DNA of 64,000 nucleotides from Paenibacillus sp. HWE-109 (GTDB lineage: Bacteria; Bacillota; Bacilli; Paenibacillales; NBRC-103111). Below are positions 1 to 8,873 of this stretch, piece by piece. Made by a program: the position numbers and the translations under genes. The notes below the pieces were generated by a model that made no database searches, had not been told where the DNA came from, and saw only the letters and a list, made by a program, of their open reading frames with translations. Where the stretch lies: positions 7,145,001 through 7,209,000 of the forward strand of contig NZ_CP091881.1 of assembly GCF_022163125.1 (NCBI RefSeq), written 5' to 3'. How positions within the stretch are numbered: the first letter of the stretch is position 1; each line of letters starts with the position of its first letter.

Positions 1-201
1 ACTGAACACATATTGATAGTTAATCGACGTAAATTCTACAGGAAAAAACAGGACTTTCCCCGTTACAATGGCTTCCGACGAACTAAAGGATTGAGCCAGC
101 ACGTTTAAGAACGGCAGGAGCATCGCTAGCGATAAGAGTGTCAGAAAAAGCACATTAAAAACATTAAACGTTTGCCAGCCGGCAGTCGGCTTGCGATTCA
201 T
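1..201 (-). CDS. Sugar ABC transporter permease, LplC/YtcP type (5' part only)
   Basis: The 67 codons from the ATG at 199-201 to the window edge read as the N-terminus of a carbohydrate ABC permease: MNRKPTAGWQTFNVFNVLFL, then a hydrophobic first membrane segment and the typical LplC/YtcP sequence around LAQSFSSSEAIVTGKV. The start has a good ribosome site (ACGGAGGTGAACGCT). It lies 16 bp downstream of the LplB-type permease, so the two should form the inner-membrane channel of one oligosaccharide importer. The binding protein is expected beyond the window edge. The gene is cut by the window, not broken. Substrate cannot be told from the sequence. Confidence 0.85.
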   Translation of the reverse strand, partial: MNRKPTAGWQTFNVFNVLFLTLLSLAMLLPFLNVLAQSFSSSEAIVTGKVLFFPVEFTSINYQYVFS

Positions 202-217
202 AGCGTTCACCTCCGTC

Positions 218-1180
218 TTAGTACAGGCTTTCCCCGGTTGTTTTTTTACTCATAACATTTCCGATGACGATGAGCATGACCCCAACGAGAGCTTTAAATA
301 AGCCAATCGCCGTTGTATAGCTGAACTGTTGATTCAATAACCCAGCGGTATAAATATACGTATCTAGAATTTCGCCATTTTCTTTATTCAAAGGGTTCAA
401 GAACACGTAAACACGTTCAAAACCGAAATCCAGGAACTTCCCGATATGCAGCAAGAACAAAATCATGATCGTTGGCAGCAGCGATGGCAGCGTGATGGAA
501 ATGGTTTGTCTCCAGCGGTTGGCGCCATCCACCTCAGAAGCCTCGTATAAATCGGGATTAATCCCTGCTAATGCGGCCAAATAAATGATCGTCCCGTAAC
601 CGGAGTCTCGCCAAATCCCCGACGTAATCAGTACCGTACGAATCCACGACTCTTCACCCAAGAAGTACACAGGATCGAAACCAAGCAGCGTAATGAAATG
701 ATTCACAGCCCCCGTAGACGGAGAAAGAATACCTATTGCGATACCGCTTACAATAACCCACGATAGGAAGTGAGGCATGTACACCACCGTTTGCAGAATG
801 CGCTTGTAGAGGACGACTCTTAGTTCATTCAGCAGCAAAGCCAGAACAATAGGTGCCGGGAAAGCCAGCACGAGATCATAGATCCCAATCAGCATCGTAT
901 TCTTCAAAATTTTCAGGAAATCGTAATGGGCAAACATCCGGGCAAAATGCTCAAAACCAACCCACTTGCTCCCGGTAAAACCATCAAAAATGTTATAATC
1001 CTGGAAAGCAATGACCGACCCCAGCAACGGCACATATTTGAAAATAATAAAATACAAAATACCCGGCAACGAAATGAGATATAACGCCTTATACTTCCAA
1101 AGCTTTCGTAGAAAGCCTTTACCCTTGCTGACCTGTGCGCCTTGTCTCACTTGCTTCACAGCTTGTGCGTTGACCGCCAT
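218..1180 (-). CDS. Sugar ABC transporter permease, LplB/YtcO family
   Basis: This 320-residue integral membrane protein has about six membrane segments after a basic N-terminus, and the permease EAA loop YEASEVDGANRW near residues 220-232, which docks the ATPase. The opening YLISLPGILYFIIFKYVPL is characteristic of LplB-type permeases for oligosaccharides in Paenibacillus and Bacillus. In such systems the ATPase is usually a shared MsmX-type protein encoded elsewhere, which fits the absence of an ATPase here. It is the first gene of the operon visible on the minus strand; a cre-like sequence lies about 55 bp upstream. Substrate is unknown. Confidence 0.9.
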   Translation of the reverse strand: MAVNAQAVKQVRQGAQVSKGKGFLRKLWKYKALYLISLPGILYFIIFKYVPLLGSVIAFQDYNIFDGFTGSKWVGFEHFARMFAHYDFLKILKNTMLIGIYDLVLAFPAPIVLALLLNELRVVLYKRILQTVVYMPHFLSWVIVSGIAIGILSPSTGAVNHFITLLGFDPVYFLGEESWIRTVLITSGIWRDSGYGTIIYLAALAGINPDLYEASEVDGANRWRQTISITLPSLLPTIMILFLLHIGKFLDFGFERVYVFLNPLNKENGEILDTYIYTAGLLNQQFSYTTAIGLFKALVGVMLIVIGNVMSKKTTGESLY

Positions 1181-1234
1181 TCTCTGGCCCCCCTCACTTT
1201 ATTCTCGTCGATGTTATAGTTCTATCCTACCTTT

Positions 1235-1248
1235 ATAAAGCGCTTCCA
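1235..1248. promoter_or_regulatory. Candidate cre (CcpA) site upstream of the sugar permease operon
   Basis: Read on the minus strand the sequence is TGGAAGCGCTTTAT, matching the CcpA consensus TGWAARCGYTWNCW except near its 3' end. It lies about 55 bp upstream of the LplB-type start, a normal place for catabolite repression of a sugar importer. The match is by eye and binding is inferred. Confidence 0.45.
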
Positions 1249-1324
1249 ACAATGGAATGCCTTTTCACTGACTTGTGTTTTTTTTAGGTAAAAAAGAGGG
1301 AGGGAAGCCTTTTCTTCCTGCGCA

Positions 1325-1360
1325 AATAAGGCCTTCCCCTACTAACGGGAAAGCCTTATT
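1325..1360. terminator. Inverted repeat, probable terminator after the TetR gene
   Basis: AATAAGGCcTTCCCCTA and its near-perfect complement flank a short loop. The stem lies 34 bp past the stop of the TetR gene on the minus strand. There is no clean T-run directly after it; a T-rich stretch follows about 30 bases on. It could be a weak terminator or a transcript-stabilising hairpin. Confidence 0.5.
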
Positions 1361-1393
1361 CTCTTCGTCATACTAGCAAAATCTTGAGGATCT

Positions 1394-2065
1394 TCAGGAT
1401 CCGGCTCGCTGTAAGATTCCTTGCAAAATAACCTCTAACCCCCAGCGAAATCTATCTTCTCCCCCGGAAAGCATCTCCTCTTTCAAGCTGGCAGTTACGG
1501 GATAGCGCTCGGCATCTAACGACTGATAAAACGCAGCTATCGAAGTCAGCGTTGTACCGTTCTGATCCCTAGAAGATTGCTCGAATGCGACAGAAGCGGC
1601 GTAAAAGAGAAACAAATCACTCCCCCACGCGGCAGCGGTGGAATGAATGCCGGCTCTATTCAAGAGCTGCAGAATACACTCGGTAATTGCCAAGGAGTTC
1701 GGGCCAACGGAAATCGTCGTTTGCACAAGTGCAGCCAGGCCTGGGAACTGATAAAGTACGTCCAAGTACGATTTCAGAAAATCAAAGAGCTCCTTTTTCC
1801 AATCTTCCGCATGCACATCTGGCAGTAGGACCTCTTCTAAACCAAGATCCAACACATATGCATTCAATTCTTGAAGATTGGTTACATACACATAGAGGGA
1901 CGAAGGGCCTGTGTCCAGCACTTTAGCGATTTTACGCATGCTTAGCCCGGATGAGCCTTCCTTCCTCAGCAACTCTAATGCCGTCTTTACAATAACTTCT
2001 TGACTCAACGGCGCTTTGGCGGGTCGTGAGCGGCGACTAACAATCGTTCGATTTGTAGTATTCAT
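1394..2065 (-). CDS. TetR/AcrR family transcriptional regulator
   Basis: This 223-residue protein has an N-terminal TetR helix-turn-helix at about residues 20-65 (LSQEVIVKTALELLRKEG, then LSMRKIAKVLDTGPSSLYVYV). The all-helical C-terminal part resembles the tetracycline-repressor-like ligand-binding domains that act as dimers. The ribosome site is weak (AAATAACAAT before ATG), so expression may be low. Neighbours give no clear target: the sugar permease operon runs the same way downstream, and a repeat array lies upstream. The regulator may control itself or a distant gene. The family call is secure; the effector is unknown. Confidence 0.85.
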   Translation of the reverse strand: MNTTNRTIVSRRSRPAKAPLSQEVIVKTALELLRKEGSSGLSMRKIAKVLDTGPSSLYVYVTNLQELNAYVLDLGLEEVLLPDVHAEDWKKELFDFLKSYLDVLYQFPGLAALVQTTISVGPNSLAITECILQLLNRAGIHSTAAAWGSDLFLFYAASVAFEQSSRDQNGTTLTSIAAFYQSLDAERYPVTASLKEEMLSGGEDRFRWGLEVILQGILQRAGS

Positions 2066-2096
2066 ATTGTTATTTATAGCATACTAGCTGCTCCTG

Positions 2097-2465
2097 CTGC
2101 TAGCGATAACGCTGTTTTTCAGCGTTAACTTCGCCATTTGGCTACTTGGTGGGGCGATTTCCTGCTGAGAGGTTGTTTTTCAGCGTTAACATGCTGCTTT
2201 TTCTCCACACTCCGACCTTAACGCTGTTTTTCAGCGTTAACTTCGCCTTTAGGCTACTTGGTGGGGCGATTTCCTGTTGAGAGGTTGTTTTTCAACGTTA
2301 ACGTACTACTTTTTCTCCACACTCCGACCTTAACGCTGTTTTTCAGCGTTAACTTCGCCTTTAGGCTACTTCGTGGGGCGATTTCGTGCTGAGAGGTGGT
2401 TTTTCAGCGTTAACGGGCTGCTTTTCCTCCACACTTCGACCTTAACGCTGTTTTTCAGCGTTAAG
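2097..2465. repeat. Tandem array of 112-bp units carrying AACGCTG-T5-CAGCGTT hairpins
   Basis: The hairpin AACGCTGTTTTTCAGCGTT begins at 2108, 2220, 2332 and 2444, exactly 112 bp apart, giving three full units and the start of a fourth. Each unit also holds a second, partly degenerate hairpin half (gtTTTTCAGCGTTAACG) and shared spacer words such as CTTCGCC and TCTCCACAC. Units differ by scattered substitutions. The array fills the gap between the TetR gene and the MMPL terminator. No plausible gene lies in it. Confidence 0.9.
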
Positions 2466-2471
2466 ACGCTA

Positions 2472-2522
2472 GAAAAAAGACGAGGCTGTCTCAGGTGGAA
2501 AACCTGGAGATCAGCCTCGCCT
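2472..2522 (-). terminator. Rho-independent terminator of the MMPL gene
   Basis: On the minus strand GGCGAGGCTG pairs with CAGCCTCGTC around a loop and is followed by TTTTTT. It sits about 100 bp past the MMPL stop codon and separates that gene from the 112-bp array. Confidence 0.8.
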
Positions 2523-2619
2523 GTGTTCCTAGCTGTCATGCCTAAAATAACAGTGATTGCCCTATCGAATTTGCACAGTTCCGTTCCCTTCTGGGACAGT
2601 CCCGAAGTCCAAAGCCATA

Positions 2620-5600
2620 CTAAGCTGAATTGCTCTCCACGGACAGCTTCTTCAAGGCTCTACGCTTCGCCCGAAGCGCCTCAGGCATCGCCAGCAAAGC
2701 TGGCAGCAGCATCGGCAGCAGGATGAAGCAAAGCAAGACAAGACCAACAATCACCGCGACGGCCAGCTCGATCAGCAAGACCAGGCCAGAGGGCACGAGC
2801 GTTGCGAACGTTCCGCCCAAGATGATCATCGCCGAGATGACGACGCCACCGATGTGCTTGGAGGCCTGCACAATGGCCTTCGTTGGCGACATATCACCAA
2901 GCTCTTTGTACCGCATCATCAGGAAGATGCTGTAATCGACACCAACCGCGATGATGATGATGAAGGAGAAGAACGGCACGAAGGAAGAAACGCCGTCAGC
3001 CCCGATAATTTTCTCCGTTACAATATTCGTAACAGTCATAGCCGCGTAATAAGAAGCAAGCAGCGACAGAATGATGTACACAGCTGGCCAGAAAGATCGA
3101 ATCACAAACAGCAAGACGATGAATACACCGATAACCACGATGATCGCTGTGCTGTTGAACGATTTAAGCTGTGCTTTGTTCGTGTCGTACGTCGTGGAGC
3201 TCGGACCGGAGGCTCCCGCCTTCGCGTTCTCAAGCACACTTCCTTTCAAACCAGCGGAAAGCTCGGTGTTGATACGTTCAATCGTGTCCATCGCCGCTGA
3301 TGAATACGGATCATCTTTAAGAATCACGATCAGCTTCGTGATCTTGCGATCTTTGGACATGAAGCTGTCCAGCGACTTCGCGAAATCCGCACTCGTGAGC
3401 GCTTCTTTCGGGATGAAGAACGTCTTCGAGCTGTTCAGCTGTGTCAGGAACTGGCTCGTTTTGCCGAGCCCTTCAGACACGTCACCCAGTCCGTTGCCGC
3501 TCGCGCCGAGGCCGTCCTTCAGCTGGCTCATGCCGCCGGCCAGACCCGACAAGCCCTCGTTCAGCTTCTGCTGACCGTCCTTGACACTGCCAAGCGCTGC
3601 ATTCAGCTTCGCCATGTTCGCGGCGATCTCGCGGCTGCCTGCGCTGCCTTGCACTAATCCCTTGGCCAGCTCAGCGGAGCCGCTCTGCAGGCCAGTCAAG
3701 CCCTCCGTCAGCTTCGCTTGCGCGCCGCTGATCTGCTCCAACCCTTTCGCAGCTTCAGCGAAAGAGCTATTCAGTTTGGCGGCATTCACGCCAAGCTCAT
3801 GCAATCCGCCGCCCAGCTGGGCGAGGCCAGACTCCAGCCCTTCCCCCGTCTGCTTGAGCTTCACATAATCAGCGTCGGTCGTCAGCTGCGTGTATTTCCC
3901 GCCCAGCAGACTGATCAACCCGTTCATCCCGGTCAGCCCCTGCTGAATGGCCGGAACCTGCCCCTCGACCTGCGCATAGCCGTCCGTCAGCGCGGTATAT
4001 CCTTGCTGCAGCTGCGTCAGCCCACTGCTGATCTTGGCTGTATTGGCATCAACTTGTGCCATGCCATCTTTCAAGCCTGTGATCCCCGCGTTCAAATCTC
4101 CGGCACCATCCGCACCTTGCGAGATCCCTTTGGCAACCTGATTCAGCGCCGTTGTGATCTGTACGTAGCCATCCTGCACTCTGCCAGTACCGGAGACAAG
4201 CTGATCCGTGCTGGAGAAATCCGGACTAACAAGCTTGCTCTCCATTTGGTTAATACCATCTTGGATTTGATTAACGCCTTTTTGTGAAGCGGTAATTCCC
4301 TCTGCTACCGTTGTCGTCTGCGTTGAAATATAGAAATTATCAATCGGCTTCGATTGCGGCTGGGTCACACTCGACACCTTATCTACGCCGGGAATGCTCT
4401 TCAATTTATCCGTTAATTTATCAATCGCAGCTAATCCGTCATTGTTGTTCAATTCTTTGTCATTCTCAATAACGACCATCGTCGGCAGCGCCTGGCCTCT
4501 GCTGAAATGATCCGCTACAAGGCTGAAACCTTTCGTAGAATCGTGGCCATTGCCTAATTCTTTCAACTGATCAAAGGACAATTTCTGATGATTGGAAAGA
4601 ATAATCGGAATCATGACGATGACAATCAACAAGGTTGTAAGGACTGGACTTTTGACGGCAACACCCGTAAGTTTCGCCCAGAATTTACTTTCCTTATGTC
4701 CAGTTGCTGCTCCTTTGGAAGGCCAAAACAGCTTGTTGCCTAATGTTTTCATGAGAAACGGCGTTACCGTCCAAATTTCAAGCAATAGCACCGCGGTTCC
4801 GATAGCAACCACATTTCCCGATTTATAAATCCCAAAGTCCGAGAAAGTTAAACTCGCGAAAGCAATAAATACCGTTAGAATACTGTAAAAGATCGTTTTT
4901 CCAGCTGTCTTATAGGTGACAACAATGGCTTCGTCCACGGACAATCCGTGGGATAACTCTTCTTTGAAGCGATTGAACAGCAAGATGTTATAGTCGGTCC
5001 CAATCCCGAACAGGATCAGAATCAACAACATTTGCGTCACGCTAGTCACGGGGAAATCGAACTTATCAATTAACTGCGCAGCGATCCCCATGGAAACCAG
5101 GTAGGAGATCCCTACTGCAAGCAGCGATACAAGGGGAATAACTACCGAACGGAACATTATGACCAACACCGCTAAGATGAAAATAACCGTAAGCGCCGCG
5201 CTTTTTTCCACGCCGGATTCGGAAGCTTTGATGTAATCATCCTGGATGAAATCCTCACCTGATAAGTAGTACTGGACCTTCACATCTTTGAGCGCTTCAT
5301 CAAATTGCTTGCCTATCTCCTCGACATGACGGCCTCTTTTATCCAGGCTAAAGCTTGCCATCAAAGTCGTTTGATCCTCAGAAATAAGGGAAGACTTCGC
5401 GTCCGGCAGGGAAAATGGATCGAGCAATTGATCGAACCCAAGCTCAGCTTGGTGCGCCTTCATATTGGCAATGCCCGACTCGATTCCTTTCATATCCGCT
5501 TCGGTCAGCTTATCAGGGTTATGGAATACGACAATATCACTCGTTCCTTCTACCCCATTCATCTTCTTCAAAATAGACGTTGCCACTTTGGATGGACTGT

Positions 5601-5730
5601 CTTTGGCCAGCGGGTCCTGACCTCTAAGGCCCAGAATGGCATTCACGTCTGGCTGAACTACCGTGAGAACTACGGTTAAGACCAACCATACGGCGAGAAT
5701 GGTCCAGCGCCATTTAATAATTTGCTTCAT
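2620..5730 (-). CDS. MMPL/RND-superfamily membrane exporter (YdgH-like)
   Basis: This is a large 1036-residue transporter of the MMPL class. It has an N-terminal membrane helix, an extracytoplasmic domain, a block of membrane segments from about residue 180 with the motif GIGTDYNILLFNRFKEEL, and a second matching block after about residue 860 (GVDYSIFLMMRYKELG). Between them a long outside loop of roughly 400 residues is made of Gly/Leu/Gln-rich heptad-like repeats (LxxGLxQLxxG), as in B. subtilis YdgH. The start was set at the ATG at 5730 because AAGGAGG lies ten bases upstream; the longer reading lacks a ribosome site. It lies 64 bp downstream of a TetR gene on the same strand and shares its operator-like sequence, so repression by that TetR is likely. 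Substrate is unknown (lipids or lipophilic compounds for the family). Confidence 0.88.
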   Translation of the reverse strand: MKQIIKWRWTILAVWLVLTVVLTVVQPDVNAILGLRGQDPLAKDSPSKVATSILKKMNGVEGTSDIVVFHNPDKLTEADMKGIESGIANMKAHQAELGFDQLLDPFSLPDAKSSLISEDQTTLMASFSLDKRGRHVEEIGKQFDEALKDVKVQYYLSGEDFIQDDYIKASESGVEKSAALTVIFILAVLVIMFRSVVIPLVSLLAVGISYLVSMGIAAQLIDKFDFPVTSVTQMLLILILFGIGTDYNILLFNRFKEELSHGLSVDEAIVVTYKTAGKTIFYSILTVFIAFASLTFSDFGIYKSGNVVAIGTAVLLLEIWTVTPFLMKTLGNKLFWPSKGAATGHKESKFWAKLTGVAVKSPVLTTLLIVIVMIPIILSNHQKLSFDQLKELGNGHDSTKGFSLVADHFSRGQALPTMVVIENDKELNNNDGLAAIDKLTDKLKSIPGVDKVSSVTQPQSKPIDNFYISTQTTTVAEGITASQKGVNQIQDGINQMESKLVSPDFSSTDQLVSGTGRVQDGYVQITTALNQVAKGISQGADGAGDLNAGITGLKDGMAQVDANTAKISSGLTQLQQGYTALTDGYAQVEGQVPAIQQGLTGMNGLISLLGGKYTQLTTDADYVKLKQTGEGLESGLAQLGGGLHELGVNAAKLNSSFAEAAKGLEQISGAQAKLTEGLTGLQSGSAELAKGLVQGSAGSREIAANMAKLNAALGSVKDGQQKLNEGLSGLAGGMSQLKDGLGASGNGLGDVSEGLGKTSQFLTQLNSSKTFFIPKEALTSADFAKSLDSFMSKDRKITKLIVILKDDPYSSAAMDTIERINTELSAGLKGSVLENAKAGASGPSSTTYDTNKAQLKSFNSTAIIVVIGVFIVLLFVIRSFWPAVYIILSLLASYYAAMTVTNIVTEKIIGADGVSSFVPFFSFIIIIAVGVDYSIFLMMRYKELGDMSPTKAIVQASKHIGGVVISAMIILGGTFATLVPSGLVLLIELAVAVIVGLVLLCFILLPMLLPALLAMPEALRAKRRALKKLSVESNSA

Positions 5731-5762
5731 GTCTTGCTTGCCTCCTTGCGGGATGATTTTAG

Positions 5763-5776
5763 TAAACAAGTGTTCA
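5763..5776. promoter_or_regulatory. Candidate TetR operator before the MMPL gene
   Basis: Minus-strand TGAACACTTGTTTA fits the imperfect palindrome TRAAC-N4-GTTYA. Eleven of fourteen bases match the sequence at 6393-6406 in front of the TetR gene. It lies about 33 bp upstream of the MMPL start. Confidence 0.6.
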
Positions 5777-5794
5777 TTATTAAGTCAAAAAAAA

Positions 5795-6388
5795 TTAAGC
5801 CAGACTCGAAAGCTTAATTTTTTCAGAAATACCAGCAGAATATAGATATAACAGTTCATCAACCAACATCTTAATAGTATTGCTATCCTCATGGTCGCGC
5901 AGAATAAGGCTTACGCCCTCAATCAGGGTCTCAGCGAACATCTGAATCGTCGTTTGTTCATTAGGTAACACTTTCTCCAGAATTTGATACACCAGGGTAA
6001 TCAGTTCCTGTTTCACAGGTTCAAATCGAGATCCTTCGCTCAAATTAAGAAGAATGGTCAACTCGATGCTCGATTCTTTGAAAAGCCGTAGGATCGTCGC
6101 GTCAACTTTGCGCAGTATATTCAAATGATCGGAAGCATCCTTGCAAAGCGTGCTTTCGACTTCGTCCTTAACTTCCAAGATGTACGTATTGAACTGCTCA
6201 TAAATTGGATGAATCAACGCATGGAACAGATCATCTTTGCTCTCAAAATACCGATAAATGTTACCTGGCGTTATCCCAGCCGCATCTGCAATATGACGCA
6301 TAGACGCTTTTAAGTATCCGTGTTTTTTGAACTCGGAAAGAGCTGCTTGGCGAATACTATTTTTCACATCATCTTTAAGCACCTGCAT
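5795..6388 (-). CDS. TetR family regulator, probable repressor of the MMPL exporter
   Basis: This 197-residue protein opens with a TetR DNA-binding domain at about residues 8-55 (AALSEFKKHGYLKASMRHIADAAGITPGN is its core region), followed by the typical YRYFESKDDLFHALI. The C-terminal helices are of the ligand-binding type and not assignable to a subfamily. The gene is 64 bp upstream of the MMPL exporter on the same strand. The two promoters carry near-identical operator-like sequences, which supports autoregulation plus control of the exporter. The ribosome site before the ATG is weak. Confidence 0.88.
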   Translation of the reverse strand: MQVLKDDVKNSIRQAALSEFKKHGYLKASMRHIADAAGITPGNIYRYFESKDDLFHALIHPIYEQFNTYILEVKDEVESTLCKDASDHLNILRKVDATILRLFKESSIELTILLNLSEGSRFEPVKQELITLVYQILEKVLPNEQTTIQMFAETLIEGVSLILRDHEDSNTIKMLVDELLYLYSAGISEKIKLSSLA

Positions 6389-6392
6389 ATAA

Positions 6393-6406
6393 TAAACACC
6401 CGTTCA
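6393..6406. promoter_or_regulatory. Candidate TetR operator before the regulator gene
   Basis: Minus-strand TGAACGGGTGTTTA is 11/14 identical to the site at 5763-5776 and sits directly against the TetR start codon, as expected for autorepression. Confidence 0.6.
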
Positions 6407-6463
6407 CTTTTATTGGAATATGAGCATTATACCGCGCCCATCTCAGAGTTGCAACTTTGGCGC

Positions 6464-6501
6464 AAAAAAAAAGGAAGAACCTAGCTTTTGGCTAGGTTCT
6501 T
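6464..6501 (-). terminator. Strong rho-independent terminator of the desaturase gene
   Basis: On the minus strand AAGAACCTAGC pairs perfectly with GCTAGGTTCTT across a five-base loop, followed by CC and nine T residues. It begins 17 bp past the desaturase stop codon. Confidence 0.92.
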
Positions 6502-6518
6502 ATACGCACATCTTTTAT

Positions 6519-7565
6519 TTAATCCACTGTTGGTTTCACTTTCAATACTTCTGGAGCAATGATTGGCTTCGTTCTGAAACGCTTCAAATCCTTGAATTGA
6601 ATGAATTTCTTCGTTTCCTCGTTCCAAATTCGGAATTTCAACGATTCCAAGCTGGTCAGCAATGTGATTGTCTGTACCTTGCGCAGTTCTTCATTCTTGT
6701 TATGAACCTTCTCCAGATAATAATTCGGTACCCGCGGGCTCAAATGATGAATGTGGTGGAAACCGATGTTGCCGGTAATCCAGTGCAGTACACGCGGCAG
6801 CTTGTAGAAGGAACTGCCATGCATCGCAGCCTTGATGTAATCCCACTCGCCCTCATTCTCATAGTACGTGTCTTCATAGTTATGCTGTACGTAAAACAAC
6901 CAAATGCCAGCCATACCCGATACAAAAAACATCGGACCTTGGATGAGTAAAACCGATTGCCAACCAATCGCCCAGCACAGCAAAGCGATGCCGCCAACGA
7001 TACCTACATTCGTGATATACGTATTAATGCGTTCCTTCATTCCCGCACGCTTGCGGTTAAACCGATAATCGATCAGGAAGATGTAGATCGGTCCAACAAT
7101 AAACATGATCAGCGGGTGCCGATACAAGCGGTAGTACAATCTGCGGCCCCATGAGGAAGCCATATATTCGTCAACGGTAAGCGTCCAAATATCGCCAACA
7201 CCTCTACGGTCCAGATTCCCACTGGAAGCATGGTGAACGGAATGCGTATAGCGCCATTGATGATACGGACAAAACGTTAAAATACCAGTTATCGTGCCGA
7301 CAATTTCATTTGCGACTTTATTTTTGAAAAAAGATTTGTGGCAGCAATCATGGAAAATAATAAAAATACGGATCAAAAAACCTGCGGCAATAATGTCTAA
7401 CGCGAACGTAAGCCAGATTGAAACCGAAAGACTCAAGAAAGCGAAGTACCACAAGACAAGAAAGGGTACCAGTGTATTAATAATTTGCCACACACTATGC
7501 TTCATATGTGGTCTTTCGTAAGGTGCGATGTCAGCTCGCCACCCACCTTTTTCCTCATGCTTCAT
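6519..7565 (-). CDS. des: Acyl-lipid fatty acid desaturase (Des)
   Basis: This 348-residue membrane di-iron enzyme closely resembles B. subtilis Des, which introduces a double bond into phospholipid acyl chains to keep membranes fluid at low temperature. The three histidine boxes are present: HDCCH at 72-76, HSVHH at 108-112 and HHIHH near residues 275-280. Hydrophobic segments lie around residues 28-75 and 160-215. Length matches the 350-residue family. In B. subtilis the gene is cold-induced by DesK/DesR; no DesKR pair is in this window. A candidate cre-like sequence lies about 130 bp upstream. It is a single-gene transcript with a strong terminator. Confidence 0.93.
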   Translation of the reverse strand: MKHEEKGGWRADIAPYERPHMKHSVWQIINTLVPFLVLWYFAFLSLSVSIWLTFALDIIAAGFLIRIFIIFHDCCHKSFFKNKVANEIVGTITGILTFCPYHQWRYTHSVHHASSGNLDRRGVGDIWTLTVDEYMASSWGRRLYYRLYRHPLIMFIVGPIYIFLIDYRFNRKRAGMKERINTYITNVGIVGGIALLCWAIGWQSVLLIQGPMFFVSGMAGIWLFYVQHNYEDTYYENEGEWDYIKAAMHGSSFYKLPRVLHWITGNIGFHHIHHLSPRVPNYYLEKVHNKNEELRKVQTITLLTSLESLKFRIWNEETKKFIQFKDLKRFRTKPIIAPEVLKVKPTVD

Positions 7566-7693
7566 ATTCAGTTAGAACTCCTTTTTTCCGCTTCGTGCCG
7601 GATGTAATTATTGTCAACTGTTGTAGTACGTTGCGAATCAAATAAAGTTCCCTAATGCGAGAAGAAATATTACACCGCTCTACCATCATAAGT

Positions 7694-7707
7694 TGGAAAG
7701 CGCTTTT
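7694..7707. promoter_or_regulatory. Weak cre-like sequence between the desaturase and deacetylase genes
   Basis: TGGAAAGCGCTTTT contains the symmetric core AAAGCGCTTT. With the core aligned, about 12 of 14 positions fit the CcpA consensus. It lies 130 bp upstream of des and just past the deacetylase stop. Catabolite control of a desaturase would be unusual, so this may be chance. Confidence 0.25.
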
Positions 7708-7737
7708 TGTAAAATGTAATATAAGTCATATTTATAT

Positions 7738-8646
7738 TTAAGGGACATTTTTCACGCGCGCCTTCAGTTCTGGAACGGTCACGATGTCGAATTTCTCCTT
7801 TTTCAAATACGCGATAATGCCGGGAAGGGCTTCAACCGTGTTGTCCAGCTTCCCTTTTTTGCCTCCGAAGCTGTGCAGCAATATGATGTTGCCGTCCTTA
7901 ACATGCGTTTTAATGTTTTGAATAATATCCTTTGAAGGAGTGCCTGCCCAATCCTTAGGATCCACGTCCCAACCGACCAATGCGCGTCCAGACTGTTCCA
8001 CGGCCTTCTTCACGGGTGGAGAAACAGCTCCGTAGGGTGCTCTAACCAGAGAGGAGCCCGTACCGATCGTCTGCATGATCCAGTCTTCCGTTTGATTCAG
8101 TTCCTGCTCTATACGAACGGAGGAGAGTTTGGTTAAATCCGCATGGTCCCATGAATGATTGCCGATAGCATGACCCTCCTCATGAATTTGCTTAAGCACA
8201 TTGGGAAATTTACTGACTTGGTCTCCAACAACAAAAAAGGTGGCTTTAACATCATTCTCTTTCAAAATATTCAAAATCTGCGGCGTGTACTTACCGTCCG
8301 GTCCATCGTCGAACGTGATGGCAACCTGTTTGGCTGCTTTTGACGGCTGCGTTTGTGAAAGTTTCCCACTCACCCCGGTTGAGATTTGAGCATCAGCGGT
8401 ATTCAGAGAATGTCTTGCTTCTTGCGGTTTCATTTCGATCGAAGAGGCAGACGGCCCGGCAGGAGCAGCATCCGTGGATGCGGATTCCTCGTGATGCTGC
8501 TGCTTGCTTATAATGGGCGATTTGCTAGGGAACGGGAGAACACTTCCTGTCACTGTAAAATTAATAAGAGCTATACTAACCATGCCGCAAAAAGTGATAC
8601 CTATTACCCAATGTTGTTTGCGTTGCGTCATTACTTGCACTTTCAT
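7738..8646 (-). CDS. Membrane-anchored polysaccharide deacetylase (NodB domain)
   Basis: This 302-residue carbohydrate esterase family 4 protein has an N-terminal membrane anchor (residues 14-33), a Ser/Ala/Pro-rich linker, and a NodB domain from about residue 105. The metal and catalytic motifs are visible: TFDDGP, NHSWDH (two metal histidines), RAPYG and DPKDW. The last motif reads ILLHS, where many members have LHD. The domain should remove N-acetyl groups from peptidoglycan or another wall polymer outside the membrane. The start has a strong site (AAGGAAGG, eight bases from ATG). It is divergent from the two-component operon at 8.9 kb, with 227 bp between. Confidence 0.9.
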   Translation of the reverse strand: MKVQVMTQRKQHWVIGITFCGMVSIALINFTVTGSVLPFPSKSPIISKQQHHEESASTDAAPAGPSASSIEMKPQEARHSLNTADAQISTGVSGKLSQTQPSKAAKQVAITFDDGPDGKYTPQILNILKENDVKATFFVVGDQVSKFPNVLKQIHEEGHAIGNHSWDHADLTKLSSVRIEQELNQTEDWIMQTIGTGSSLVRAPYGAVSPPVKKAVEQSGRALVGWDVDPKDWAGTPSKDIIQNIKTHVKDGNIILLHSFGGKKGKLDNTVEALPGIIAYLKKEKFDIVTVPELKARVKNVP

Positions 8647-8873
8647 GACAAAAACCTTCCTTTATGCGCTCTTAGCGGCATTATTCATGTAAGAATAGAC
8701 GCGTGCTGCCTATAAAAAGTTGTACTGATTCGACAATATTTGCAGAATTCATTTCGCTCACCTTTTTCACCTTATGTAAGATTTTATAACATCAATTATT
8801 TGTTGCGGATTAGTTATCCTTTTTGGTAGGATATGCAACTAGAAACCTAATGCCCGCGGAAAGGAATTTCCCT

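Noticed and set aside
2854..4287. Several long plus-strand frames opposite the MMPL gene
   Set aside because: Low-complexity antisense shadows of the Gly/Leu-rich repeats; the opposite strand has a full-length family match.
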